A stretch of 64,000 nucleotides of DNA from Byssochlamys sp. IMV 00236 (lineage: Eukaryota > Ascomycota > Eurotiomycetes > Eurotiales > Thermoascaceae). The notes below the pieces were generated by a model. It searched no databases and had not been told where the DNA came from. It worked only from the letters and a program-made list of their open reading frames with translations. The stretch lies in assembly GCA_001931875.2 (NCBI GenBank), contig MSJH02000830.1, positions 432,815 to 496,814 on the forward strand, in the 5' to 3' direction. The position numbers and the translations under genes were made by a program. This document shows positions 11,494 through 23,320 of the stretch, piece after piece (the first letter of the stretch is position 1; the number at the start of each line of letters is the position of its first letter).

Positions 11494-13454
11494 TCACTCG
11501 CGTCTACTACTAGCTTTCGACCTGGTATCGTCCGCCTTGACAGTCCGCTGAGATGCTCGCGAGACATTCGTCGAGACCTGACTGACACTATCGCTCGGTT
11601 TGACGGGCTCATCGAACTTGCTCGAGCGCTTGGAGGCATGCGAGACGTGCGAGTGGGACTTGGAGCGATGCGAAGCGTGGGAGCGGGTTGTCGAGCGTCG
11701 AGAATCGCCGACTTGGCTGATGGAGTCGTCGGGGGTGACGTGTGAGTCGATGTCGCAAGTGTCGTGATATACGGTACTGGCGCTATCAGGGAGAGGGACG
11801 TCCTTTGCGGAGCGGTGGCTTCGGTAGGAAGAGGCGCTGATGGTAGAGCCCGCGGGGAGGGGGATGTCTTTGGCTGAACGCATGCTCTTTGCGTCGCTGC
11901 GGTAGGAGGAGGTGCTCACGGTCGATCGAGCAGGGAGGGGGATGTCCTTGGCGGAGCGCATGCTCTTCGCGTCGCTTTTGAAAGAGGCGACGCTGCCTTC
12001 TGGGAGAGGGACCTCGCGGGCAGTGCGGGTCGAGTAGGTCGAGCCAGGGCCCTTGGATGATGATTTCACGGATGCGGCGTATTCACGCATGCTGGTGGCA
12101 GAAGATTGGTGAGAAGAGGAGGAGGAGGAGCGGGAGGAATAGTGCGAGGCGCTGTCGTCAGCAGAGGCTCTGCGAGTAGGTTTGATGGTCGAGGAGGAGC
12201 AGACGCTTCCGTTATCACCGCCATGGAAGGACTTGTCGACGAAGCTGCTGATGAAAGAGCTGGCGGTTCCGGGGACAGATGATCTTCGATCTCCCTGTGG
12301 TGGGAAGTCAATTGCTCGGATGGGCAGTTCTTTGGTTGCGTAGACGCTGCCATTGGCCGTTCGTTGGATGCCTGATTGTTCCGAGTAGACGCTCTCTGCA
12401 CGGTCGTCGACGGGGTAGTATTCAGAGCCTTCGTAAATGGTGCTGGCTCGTGCGATCTTGGATGGAGCTTTAGACGGAGCTTTGCTGCGGGAGTACACCG
12501 TAGATGCGTCCTCGTCAGAATAGAAGCTATGAGCTGGGCCAGCCTCAATTGCTCGCGTGCCCTGGTACTCTGACGCTCGGGATTGAGCAGGAGCAGGGGC
12601 TGGGGCAGCGGAGATGGTGTATTGCGGTTCTGGCATGGATGGAGACGAGCTCGTCGCCTCTCTGGTGATGGCATATGCAATGGCCGCACCGGCGGTGGCT
12701 CCAAGGAGGGTGCCGATGATGGTTTTTGCCGTCTTGCTGCCATCATCTGATTTCTGCTGTTGGGGCTGATATGCTTGCTGCGGCTGGTACATCGAGTACG
12801 AGACGGTTGACGGTGCCGCTCGATCAATGTCCACGACAGACTGAGCAGGAGGCGCGGTCAGCTTGTTGAAGTCCGACCTGCTAGAAGAATAGACGCTTTC
12901 TGATCTGGTCGACTTTGCTCTGGACACGACCGAGCCGCCATTGACGACTGATCCGCCCTTGACAACAGTCAAGGCCCGTCCACCAGCTGCCGACCTACTC
13001 GACGAGCAGCCGGGCCGGTAGACAGCCTCGATGCTGTTGCCGTCAAAGTCAATCACGGCCGCGCTGAAGTAGCCAGAGTCCGCATCGCGCACTTTCGGCT
13101 CCCCGTGGATCTTACCACCGGCCTTGAGCGCCTGGATGAAGAATGAACCCACGGCATCCTTTGAGGGAGCGGGGAAAGCGACATGTGCTGCGCCAGCGGG
13201 GACGCTATAATCACAGTATTAGCTGCTGTTTCTGGAACATAAGAAAACATGGAAGCGTGTAGGTATGGGCTGACTCACCCAGGCTTCTCCTCAGTGATCC
13301 AGAAGTCGGCGGGTTCCCCGGGCTGGGATCCGAAGCCAATGTAGTCTTCATGACGGCCGATGAAATGGTATCCCAGCGGCTGCAGGCAAGAGAGGAAGAA
13401 GGAGGTTGACTGCGGGAGTTGTGACACGGTCAAGGTGAGATGTGAGAGAGGCAT
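11494..13454 (-). CDS. VOC (glyoxalase-fold) domain protein with long Ser-rich tail
   Basis: Two exons, 13454-13279 and 13204-11494 (intron 13278-13205), give 628 residues. Residues 1-125 form a vicinal-oxygen-chelate (glyoxalase/bleomycin-resistance/dioxygenase) domain. Start MPLSHLTLTV, the segment AHVAFPA and the strand DFDGNSIEAVY place candidate metal ligands at H5, H66 and E118. After it come about 500 residues of low-complexity Ser, Arg and Ala sequence. A hydrophobic Gly/Ala-rich segment (about 220-239, with GTLLGATAGAAIAYAI) resembles a glycine zipper or a single membrane segment. Near 455-535 four modules ending in (D/E)(V/I)PLP repeat, two of them as SDAKSMRSAKDIPLP. Single VOC domains are usually 120-150 residues, so the tail is unusual. 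The substrate is unknown. The in-frame Met further upstream (13544) is less likely as a start because PLSHLTL is the typical beginning of this domain. Confidence 0.85.
11785..12035 (-). repeat. Degenerate coding repeat (KDIPLP modules)
   Basis: Within the tail of the VOC-domain gene, about 75-base units encode repeated SYRSDAKSMRSAKDIPLP-like modules. The copies near 11865-11900 and 11940-11975 are nearly identical at DNA level, and the outer copies are decayed. This suggests recent tandem duplication. Confidence 0.7.
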
Positions 13455-16222
13455 TTTGGCAATAATGAGGAGAGGTAGTATGTAATTATCGAGACAGTAG
13501 ATCCAGGGTAAGCAGTTAATTCCTGCAGCAGGGAGAGCTGACAATTGACTGGATTAAGAGGAAGGAAGGGTAAATGAATGATCTGAATATACAATGGAGA
13601 GAGCTTATTGACTCAGAGACGCCCAAGTAGGAGTCAAGAAAAGCAGGGCTGGTGTTCAGTCCTGTTTGCCAGCTTGTACGCTGGATGCAACAAAGACCCA
13701 AAACAGACTTGAACAAGTGAACACAGAATTGGTACAGTGGACAATGTGATTCAATTATGCCTTCTTCAAAAGAACTCTCCAGACGAACAAAGGGCCATCA
13801 GGTTATTTAACGACTTGTTCGAGTCACTAAGTATTTCACGTCAGACATGAATGCCCCGCAGGCCGAATATCGCGCCAACTTGCAAGGGCCGCAGGATGCT
13901 CCCAAAAAGCTCGACTCAGAACCACGGGGCACCAACCGGGGATTCCAGAAGATGGATTCCCTCTTCTTGGGATGAACCCTATCGGGATCGAGACCCTGAG
14001 ACCCATCTTTCGTTCTATCTTAAGCCCCCCTTTGTCAGGGGAATAGACCACAAACCTGACATAGCGAGCGAAGACCGCCGTTGGGACCCCGTCTAGAGAA
14101 ACAATCGGCAACAGGACAGCCCAGATGGCGGCCCGTGGCAGCCAGGTCATCGTCCGCGAGAGCACTGCAGGATATGATAGGCGGCCTTCCTTCTGGCTGC
14201 GGAGTTTCCGTGTGATGCCCTTTTGTCCAGGTTTGTCAGGTTCAGTCAATAATAATAACTAATAATCTTTTAGTCTAGTTATGTACTTACTTCGCCCGGC
14301 CGTCTCAGTTTGTGCTCGAACGCGGGGCAGATACCCCTCGATCATTCGTGGGCGATACAGCCAAAAAGCAAACAAGATCGGATCAAAGCCCAACAGGAAA
14401 CACGAGGCAAGATACAGTCAAAGCACGACAGGGCGAGACACAGAAGGGGAAAAGATGCGGGTAAGCACTGCGCTCATTACAGCGTGGGCGATTGGACGAG
14501 GCCGGCGGCGTTACAAGAAAGATACAATGCATTTTGCGAGGCAATTCGACCGATTAGGGTAGGTTTTGTAATGCTGTATCAATAATCATAGTGCCCTCCA
14601 CTCCAGGCGAATATCGCGCCAGTTTGGATTCTTTTCTTCGCCCCCTCGATACTGCAGAATAAGATGTTCGGGTCTCCGTTCCTGTTTTGGGCACTTCTGC
14701 TGCTGCTGAGAAGCCAAACGGACGTGCTAAGTATGTTCTGGCGGTGCCTGACCGCCAGACCAACTGAATAATGACTTTGTCCTCGATGGATCATCTTCTG
14801 GATCGTTAGACGGAACAGCCTGACCGACTCACTAGATAGGTAACTTGGACGGATAGGAAGTGAGGAGGGTCAGTTTTCCGTCCGAGGTGGCTGGGGAGAC
14901 CGCTCCAAGCGGCATTATTATTGCATGCTTGATGGATAATACCATAGTTAGAGAGGATCTACTCTAGGTTAGCAGTAACTTTACAAAAATACCATCGGTC
15001 GTACTCTTTGAGAACTTCGAGGACTCTGAGTAGTGAAGCGAGCAACTACTCCACCGCAGTGCTGGAACTCACGCTCGCCACGTCGTTGAAGAGAGCCCCA
15101 CGAGATTCAAACAACCCACAGATTCGCCTGCATTCACGAGGCCCGGTTTCAACCTCGAAGTGTAAGAAGAAGACCAACACCTGCAGGGGCGAACAAAGCA
15201 GATTTTGCGGCCAGAGATGACTTGCTCATTCCTGCAAGTGGTCTAATAATTACCCCAAGCACGGAACCAAGCACGCATCGATCCGAACACAGTAGGTAGG
15301 TGTTCTAGTCTAGAAACAAGATGATCAAGAACTACAGTAGCTAACGAGTTATCCCTTTTACCCTAAGGCACATTGATGACCTGGCAGACACCTGTAGATG
15401 CCGTACAGACGCGCAATCCTCAGAGCTCTCCGTGGACTGACACACGTCTACCACGCTACCACTGTCCGACGTTTTAATGTCCAGTCTGGGATTCTAATCA
15501 GAAGCCATTGGATGGCAGAAGAAGACTAGAGAAAACTAGAAACATGTTCGAGAGAAAAAAAAAGCTGCCGAGTCTATTTCTCTTGATGGACAGTCCATCA
15601 AATGAGTCAGTCAACCCTCCTAGAGAGGGACACCAAGTAATGTGTTCGTGAATGGCTATCTGCATCATATTACAAGAGAACTTTTAGCAGGTGAAACAGC
15701 AGCATTGCCGTCGCCATCTGCGCTCTCCTCCACCTCCTGGTTATATATATCCCTCGGGAGCGTGGAGCAAGTTGAAGTGCTGCCACAATAAAGCAAGGTA
15801 CGGGTCGTACATGGGTATGAGAAATAAAACAGAAACCCGCCTTGAGGCTGTTGAACCTGCACGTCTTGTTGTGAAAACTGAACCAGATCCAAGCGAAATC
15901 CTCAACGCAACGACATCACCCTCGCATGGGTGCTTCCCGGCAAGGGGTCCGCACCCGAAAGGCATGGATGTTGTGATCGCAGCCTCCGAATGCAGGCCCT
16001 TCCCGCGAATCCGTAATGTCAACAAGTCGTAGAAAACGGTAGGGACCGCTGATCCGGAAGCTGGTCGCTGAAGCAATCACATACGCTCTTTTTTTGTCAT
16101 TCTTTTTTTTCTTTGGGAAAGCACTTCTGCGCAGGGCCTGTCGTTAGTGGAAGACGGTGTCAGGGAACTTTTACCTCGTCAAGCGTGCATCTGAACAGTT
16201 TTTTTTGCGCGGGCGCGGTCCA
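13455..16222. other. Gene-poor stretch of about 2.8 kb
   Basis: I see no supportable gene. A 137-codon minus-strand ORF (13836-14249) and plus-strand ORFs of 90-113 codons (14281-14585, 15691-16032) lack domains, splice continuation and amino-acid bias typical of coding sequence. The right end is the 3' side of the minus-strand EMG1 gene, and the left end is the promoter of the VOC-domain gene. A 19-base palindrome lies at 15583-15601. Confidence 0.5.
15583..15601. repeat. Perfect 19-base palindrome
   Basis: TTGATGGAC, one central A, then GTCCATCAA: nine-base arms with a single-base centre. It sits in the gene-poor stretch about 600 bases beyond the EMG1 stop. It could be a dimeric protein-binding site, but nothing else supports a role. 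Confidence 0.6.
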
Positions 16223-17269
16223 TCATACAATGTCCCACGCTTCCTCGGCGGCGTGGGTGAACTTGCTGCATGCAACACTAGCACTCAAACTGTAGTTGCT
16301 GATACTGATCGTGTCATCCTTGAAGCTGTCTGCGAAATCATCACGACCCTTGGCCATGGCTCCGACGAACACGCAGATGCTCTCCTTCGGGCCGAGGGAC
16401 TCGACATAATCCCGGACACGCACCACAGGAGCGTCGAAACTCAGCGTGACCTTGCGACAGTTGGGCGGTAGGTGATCAGTGATCGGGTTCTTGATCACTT
16501 TCAGCAGCTTTTCTTGTGAGTTTGTGGAGCGAATGGAAAGTCGGTGCAGCAGCTGGACCATGAGACCAGCGAATCGCTTGAAGGTTCGAGGAATGCGAAC
16601 GGTGGGGCTAACTTCGATGAGAACGCCCTTTGCGGTATGGATGTAGATCTGGAGTTTTCCAGCCTTGTTGATGGGTGAGTCGAGAAGTGTAAGGAGACAC
16701 TGTAGACATCCAATGATAAGTAATCCAGACTAGTACACACGACCATCTCAGCTACGGGGAGATCAGACCTGGTGGGTGATATCTGGTCGAGCGTCACTGA
16801 TATCTCTGTTCATCTTCCGCATGATACCGATGTGCTCATCGCTGTTAAGAAGCGAATACTTCTCCTCCCGGCCGCTACCACTGCGGCCGCCATGAGAGGA
16901 GCGGTAAGTCTCCAAGCTGGCATTTGACAAGACCACAATGAGACGCTTGGTGTCCTTGTCATTGGCTGCTATCGGAACATGCTGTTCAGCGACGAGCTGC
17001 GGTAGCTCTGGAGGAGGACACGACTGGGTCCCTAGAAAGAGGCTGTCAGTCAAACTGGACATGGAAGTATCGAGTGCCGGGTAGATAATGAATCAAGCTT
17101 GGAGTCAAGACGGAGTGCTGCTTGAGTTGTTGAGGTCTGAGGGGCCAAAAAGTTCTTTGTGTAGAAAGTGAGGCTAACACTCCCTCCACGTGCTTAGTCC
17201 ACGCGGGGAATACGGATTAGACTTACTCGGTCTCTTCCTCTTTCCTGCACCTTGAGGGTCGTTGGCCAT
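16223..17269 (-). CDS. EMG1: rRNA small-subunit pseudouridine methyltransferase Nep1
   Basis: SPOUT-class methyltransferase that N1-methylates a hypermodified pseudouridine in 18S rRNA and is needed for 40S subunit assembly in the nucleolus. Exons 17269-17227, 17031-16769 and 16699-16223 give 260 residues, normal for the family. Signatures in order: [24 protein letters not shown] joined to [66 protein letters not shown] (cofactor-binding knot) and [16 protein letters not shown]. The first exon encodes a short basic start ([14 protein letters not shown]), which is typical of fungal Nep1. Intron 1 is 195 bases, longer than most here; a further small exon inside it is possible but not needed by the frame. 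Confidence 0.95.
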
Positions 17270-19764
17270 GATGTGTGAGTGCTGAAACAATTGTTCCTCG
17301 AAATTCAAGTGAAAGAGAGTGACAAGATCTCCCAGAATCCCAATGTGGGTTTTCTAAGAGAAAAAGACGGCTGATTTCAATCCTTTCCGCAGCCACTAAT
17401 ATGAGAGAACGAGAGGGATAGATAGAAATAGGCCAATCCCGTGGAGATGAGATGGACCAGGGCCGCAAAGGAGGATAAAGAGGAGAGGAATATTTTCTGA
17501 CTGTTCGAACTCGAGAGGCAGTTTGCTGAGGTGGGATAAGATGGGGCGGGAAAAGTGTTCGTGTTGGTTGGGGCGGGATTTTTTTTTCTAGGTAGCGAGG
17601 GTGTTCTAGCCTACCTGGGTATCCGCAGCATGCTCTTCTTGCGGGCCTCGGGTTCCAGAGCATCACAAGAAGCTGTAGACAAACATCCTATGGCCTGAAC
17701 AGATTGCTAGTAGTAGTACTGGATCTTGCTTGATGGCGATGATACTGCCCAGCGAGTCATTTGTGTGACCCTGAAGGATCGACGTTACACCCAATTTATC
17801 GGGACTCCGTCACCAGTATGGGGTGTGTCTAGGATGGTCTTCCTGGCGCTATCCTGGGGTTCGGGGATTATTAGAGCGCAAGTGGTTTTGTACATACATA
17901 GATCCTGGATATCGTTTTAAGGCGTCTTCTACTTCGTAGGCCAGGCATGTTTTCTATTTGATGCTTCATAACGGGTAGGTGAGGGTCGTGTGTCGAAAGG
18001 TTAAACCGCTAAGGAGTCCTTATATATATATTTATTTTCCGATCTACCATAGAGCCCAAGAACCACAAACATTGTTGACAACGGCTCCATTCCTGTCAGC
18101 AATCACATACATCCTCAGGATTCTTCGGATAGTCACGCCTGCTTATTCTATCATACACTCCCTGGGACCGGATATAACCACGGAGTAACTATTCTGTAGT
18201 ACGTACGACAGTAAACATACAGTCATTTATTCTCCAAGGCCTCCGTTGTTCAGCTAGCACGAGCCTCGTATAATATTCTCCTCAGCGGGCAAAGTCTTCA
18301 ATAGTTTACCGTTGAGACCCAGTTTCCAACACTCTTCTAGGCAGCCTTAAACCCCCCACTGACAGGGTCTCATACCTGCAGAACCCAGAAAAATGCCCAC
18401 TACGAGCTGTTCTGACACAAGGCTGGGTCCTAAATTCCCAATAGCTAACTAGCAAACAGGGGCCATGGCAGGCAGCGAACAGTGTCAAGACTCAGGAGTC
18501 AGGAGTAGATACTAGAAATTAGCTCCCGTGGTAGTAGTATGTAACGTTGGTGTGTCGTAGGCATCCTCATGCAAATGGGCAAACTGTCATGTGCTAGGCT
18601 GTAGGTACGAATCGACGCCGCAAGAAAGAACTCGTATAAACTTGTGTTACACACAGAGCATAACAATAATGCACGCCACACAGTATTCCAATCCCCCTCG
18701 CTGTTGATTTCCCCCAAGACAGGCAGCTTGCGTTGAAATGATACCTAGTCATCCACGGGGGAATGATGTTCTTGAACCCGGATGGCGCTCCACCCAGTGA
18801 CATGGCTCAGCTGGGGGTCTCGGAAACGAAGCCATTAACGCCATCGTCAAGGGGGATGAACACGACGATGGCTTAACTAACCGTTAGGCAGATCTTAACC
18901 GCCCAGCCAAAGGGGACAGGACAGCCTTGATCTGGCATGTCTCCAGATGGTCGATGCAGACGCAACGGCGGCCATTCAGATCGATGATCGCCACTCCGGT
19001 TCAGCCAACCTAGCCAAGGCGTCCAATGCGCCTCCGTATTGTCAGTCCCACGTCGAGGCCGGCCAACAGGGAGTGCCAACAGTTGCGTCAAGTTTCGACA
19101 CTGAACGGACATCTACTGTGATGATCAAGGAGTACGAGTAACTACTTAGAGTCTTGGGGGCGCCCATGGCCAGTCTGGTACTGCAAGTATCCAACTTGGA
19201 TGAGAGAACATACGAGAAGACTGACTGCTTAGTACTACTACTAGTTATTTCCTGCTCTGTGTTAGTTATCCCACCAGTTGGTTATCATCACCTACGCTCA
19301 ACAAGTTTGGTGAACTATCCACGCCAAGTCATCCACCGTACTACAGTACCATATTATTTGCGAACCGTTCGATTGTCACCTGAAGTTCACACCACACAAA
19401 CCCTCCGACGGGACCAGGAGAGATCGAAGGCACGAGAGTAATAATAATCGACTAACAAATACCTGCTACACGGAAGTGGGCGGTTGGTGATGGTTAGAGC
19501 AATATGACCGAATAAGGACTAGGGCCTCCGGCGCGTTCCCGTCGCTGATCAGCTTATCCAGTGAATCCGCCCGTGTCTCGAAAGTAAACATTCCTTTCTC
19601 TCTACCAGAACATCCGCATCCTCCCCTGCTCCATGCTGACCCTGATGTCCAGTCAATTCTAAGGAGATGCCTTGGACGGTGACAAACTCATTTAAACGGT
19701 ATGGTTTCGGGCCCCAACGGTGACCTCTTCGCGGGAACGCGTGCTGACCTACTCTAGCGGCCTC
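17270..19764. other. Gene-poor stretch of about 2.5 kb between divergent genes
   Basis: This holds the promoters of EMG1 (minus) and the ECO1-type gene (plus). Only short ORFs (60-147 codons) without domains are seen. Poly-T or AT stretches occur at 17579-17588 and 18020-18036. No tRNA-like or repeat structure was found by eye. Confidence 0.5.
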
Positions 19765-20934
19765 ATGAAAACTTACGGAAGACCCATACGGCGCGTCTTT
19801 GACGATGACTTGCGCCCGGCCGCAAAAAAGAGACGGGTAACCTCTGGAGACGACTCGGATGAAGCAGAACACAACCTGCAATATGCCATCCGGGAATCCT
19901 CCGCCGCTATCATGTCCAGTCCGTCTCGTCGCAATTCAGTCATCTTCTCGGAAGAGACGCCGGACGATGATCTGTCAACGCCACCATCGTCCCCGCCACC
20001 CCAACTCACCCCTCCGCCAGTCAACATACGAAAGCCGACCTTTGCGTTTCTGAAGCGCAAGCGATCGCAAATCAAGGAGAGTGGCAACTCGTCTCCGTTG
20101 ACTGAGGTCAACTCGAATAGTGTGCGGTCCTCCGTGGATCCGCCTCGGAAGAAGCCGCGCCAGCAGCCTTCCGTCTTGAAGCAGATGCAGCTAGATCTGG
20201 GGACGGAGGTTCGTCGGACATGTTCCTCTTGCGGGATGGAGTATATCCCATCCAATGGCGAAGATGCCGCCTTGCACAAGAAGTACCATGACATGAATGC
20301 CACCGGAGTCGACCTGGGTAAAGCATTTGTCAAGGCCAACGCATCTCGTTGGGTGTATGAGGCGGCGCGATTTGATGAAGGATACGTGGTGATCGTGGAC
20401 CGGAAGAGTTCACCCGCCGCGAAGAACCAGGCCAAGAAAGTGCTGGAAGTTGTCAGCAAGGAGCTGTCTTCTCCTGAGATCGAAGAGTCCGTTCTCTGGA
20501 GTCAGACGCGACCTCCAAAGGAGCACGAGAAAAATGGAGCTAAAGAAGAGATGGACCGATACCGCGTCTTTCTGCATATGAAGGACAGTAGATGCGTTGG
20601 CATGTGTCTTACAGAACGCATCTGGGAGTCGCGACCGGTGAAGGGTGTACGCGGGGATGCTTCAGGCAGTAACCAGACGAATAGTTCCTCAGTTACTGTT
20701 GGAGAGGAGCGTCATCCAGCCATTGTGGGCATCTCGCGCATCTGGACATCGGGCTCTTCCCGACGAAAGGGAATCGCCATGGATCTTCTGGATTGTGTGG
20801 TGAGCAACTTCATTTATGGGTTGGATATACCCAAGGACCAAATTGCCTTCAGCCAGCCAACAGAGAGCGGATGCAGACTCGCCGAAGCTTTCTTCGGGCC
20901 CGGAGAGCAGTGGTACGTGTACAATGAAAGCTGA
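19765..20934 (+). CDS. ECO1: Sister-chromatid cohesion N-acetyltransferase, Eco1 family
   Basis: Nuclear acetyltransferase that modifies the Smc3 subunit of cohesin in S phase so that sister chromatids stay joined. A single exon of 389 residues has a disordered, Ser/Pro-rich N-terminal half. A C2H2 zinc finger is formed by C153, C156, H171 and H175 (RTCSSCGMEY...LHKKYHD). The C-terminal acetyltransferase region has VGISRIWTSGSSRRKGIAMDLLD, in which RRKGIA (about 333-338) is the acetyl-CoA loop, and ends DQIAFSQPTESGCRLAEAFFG, both hallmarks of Eco1. The start is the first in-frame ATG (MKTYGRPIRR). The open frame continues 15 codons further upstream without an ATG, so a small upstream exon cannot be excluded. 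Confidence 0.93.
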   Translation: MKTYGRPIRRVFDDDLRPAAKKRRVTSGDDSDEAEHNLQYAIRESSAAIMSSPSRRNSVIFSEETPDDDLSTPPSSPPPQLTPPPVNIRKPTFAFLKRKRSQIKESGNSSPLTEVNSNSVRSSVDPPRKKPRQQPSVLKQMQLDLGTEVRRTCSSCGMEYIPSNGEDAALHKKYHDMNATGVDLGKAFVKANASRWVYEAARFDEGYVVIVDRKSSPAAKNQAKKVLEVVSKELSSPEIEESVLWSQTRPPKEHEKNGAKEEMDRYRVFLHMKDSRCVGMCLTERIWESRPVKGVRGDASGSNQTNSSSVTVGEERHPAIVGISRIWTSGSSRRKGIAMDLLDCVVSNFIYGLDIPKDQIAFSQPTESGCRLAEAFFGPGEQWYVYNES

Positions 20935-21550
20935 GAAGAACAGCGAGAGATGTCTCTTCACTGCGAAAACAAAAAATAAACAGGCCGGTGATGGCCCGAG
21001 ACTTTCATTTATGGTATAAACGGATAGCGATGGGTGGGCTGATTGTTTTCTCAAGCGACAAAGGAGGGGGGGAAAAGGGAGTTACCCTCGAAGGATTACT
21101 ATTGTTTTTCAGCGGTTTACATTCAATCGGGAAGCTTGATCTAGATATTGCCTGTAATCTCTGCTGCCATTTTTTTCCCTCTTCTTTTCTTTAGTGTATA
21201 AGCTAGCTACATCATTAACTATAGTTGACTTTGAATGATAGGAGTGACCACGACGCAGGTCGCAAATTATGGAGAATTCAAGAAGAAAAAGGCTGCATCC
21301 AACCCATTTCCGTGGAACAATATCACAGCTGAATAGATCGGGGCGATGCCATTGATGGGGTAAACCCAACCGGCAGTTTTCTTGGGTCTTGGGAACCTTA
21401 TTTAACGTGCTCGGGAAGCGGTGCATGACAGCAGCGATGCTCGAAGCTTACCTCTTCGCTCGGCGGCGTTGATTCTCTCTCTTCTTTTTCCTTACATCCC
21501 CGCCCAGTTATCGCCTGTTCCCATGCTTGACCCAGCGCATCTTCTCTACG
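20935..21550. other. Intergenic
   Basis: This contains the 3' region of the ECO1-type gene and the promoter of the next gene. No gene is seen. A pyrimidine-rich leader (21475-21500) precedes the next ATG. Confidence 0.6.
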
Positions 21551-23320
21551 ATGTCTGGATCAAATCCTTTCCGCCGTAGGGAACGAGAGAGTGGGGTTTC
21601 CCCGCCGCATCCGAAGAGCGGTGCGATAACACACACGACAACCATAGCTCCAGTTGCTCGTGCAGAGGGTATGTATATTCATCTGTCTGGTTGAGATCAT
21701 AGACCCTTCTCCGGAGGGATGAGATATTGACTGTCCCTCGTAGATTTCACAGACCATACAGCACCGCGTTCAAAAATTGTGCGCATCGCTTCTCCTCCCG
21801 TGCCTGCTTCTACGACATCACCAGCCAATGCACCATTTCCTGATCATTCAGGCCTTCATCACCGCTCATATACGAGGCAATATGATGATTCCACCTCTGA
21901 TTCCCAAGAAGACCGAGCCTCGACCGATCCGTTCGAGGCAGACCAACTTACCACTGACGATGACGATCCAGAGCAACAGTCCCGGCACAACGCCAAATGG
22001 GATCCTACCATGACTGATTCCTCTGATGACGACTATGGCGGATCTGCGCGGTCATCACATCATGAAACTTTGCAACATCTGGGGCGACAACGTCCTGTTT
22101 CTGAGAGTCCGGTAATTCCGCGAGAGACAACGCCAGGACCAGGCAGCAATGGAAGCAAAAGGGCTACTATGGATGTAGATGCTTTCACCAGACTTCTTTT
22201 GACGGGAGATGCTGGGACAGAGCGGACATCGTCGATGAAGGACAGCCCAAACGCTTCGAATAGGCCAAGAACTGCTCCCGATATTTCGAATGAGAGTCGC
22301 AGCAGCGCAGATGCTGTATCTATATCTCGACAGTCCGCCTCCGAGTATCGCCCGTCCGTTGGCGCCGATACACCACGAACGTCGCACGAAATGTCATCTG
22401 CGGAAGCTGAGGCTGGGTACAAAGTGCAAATCAACCGCCAGGGGTCTGAGAGGAAGCAGAAACCTCCTCCCCCTAAGGCACGTCATGGAAAGTTGATCAA
22501 ATCGGACGGCAATCAGCAACCAACCCCGCAGCCTGCCACATCTCTTTTTCAACCAAACACACCTGGTCCATATATATCACAGCCACAAAGTATAAATGCG
22601 TCTTCTCCCGGTACCAGCAAAACTGTTACTTCCCCTTCAGCAACGGACTACTTTACAACCACATTCGGAGACCAAACATCCCGTCCGGGAGACTCCCCCG
22701 ACCGCAAACCATCGCAGTCCAAGAGACCGCCAACACCACCGCTTGCTAGACGGCGGAGTCAGATGAAGCATGTTAAATCCAGTGCTTCAGTGAGCAAACC
22801 AAGTCAGATCATAATTGCAGAGGCGTCCGTCGAATCGAAATACCCTACTACACCAAGTCCTGGCATCAAGAACCCGCCCCCTCCTCCATCCCGACGTCAC
22901 GGCAGGGCGATCAGTGCACAGCTATCCGACGGTTCTTCCCCTCCTGCATTTCCATTTCCTCAGAGAACGTCCTCGACGTCGAGCGGTCCGCCTGGTGGGG
23001 AGGAGAGTGAGAGGGGAGCATCTCCTGCATCGTCCAGGACGCCCTCCATCAGATCCGCAAGGCGCGTATCACAACCACTTGGTTCGTCTCCGTCGAATAT
23101 GCCGCCTCCTCCCCCGCCCCCGAGGAGGGCACGAAGTCCTAGTCGCGGCAGTACTGATAGCTCTCGTCCTCGGTCTTTCCATCTGGAGAAAGAGAATGAA
23201 CTCACAGTGCCCGTAGCGGAGCCATCGAATGCTGACAGCATCCTGGCTGATCTTACGCGGTTACAACAAGAAGTGGATGCTCTTCGGGGACAATATGAGA
23301 GCCGCAAGCCCAGTCACTGA
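21551..23320 (+). CDS. Disordered Pro/Ser-rich protein of unknown function
   Basis: Two exons, 21551-21668 and 21744-23320 (75-base intron), give 564 residues. I do not recognise the family. It starts MSGSNPFRRRE, containing an NPF motif of the kind bound by EH domains. It is then almost wholly low complexity: acidic D/S clusters (about 80-125), several proline-rich tracts (PPPPKARHGK, PPTPPLARRR, NPPPPPSRRHGR, NMPPPPPPPRRARSP) that look like SH3 or profilin ligands, and a C-terminal predicted short coiled coil (SILADLTRLQQEVDALRGQYE). Such architecture would fit a cortical actin or endocytosis adaptor, but this is only inference. The start is supported by the ATG context and the canonical intron in phase. 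Confidence 0.75.

Noticed and set aside
12066..12827. 253-codon minus-strand ORF inside the VOC-domain gene
   Set aside because: It is another frame of the Ser-rich tail; its Pro/Arg/Ser composition is a by-product of the repeats.
13836..14249. 137-codon minus-strand ORF as a gene
   Set aside because: It has no domain, no splice continuation and no coding-like bias, and no clear support from its surroundings.
19773..20459. 228-codon minus-strand ORF
   Set aside because: It is antisense to the ECO1-type gene.
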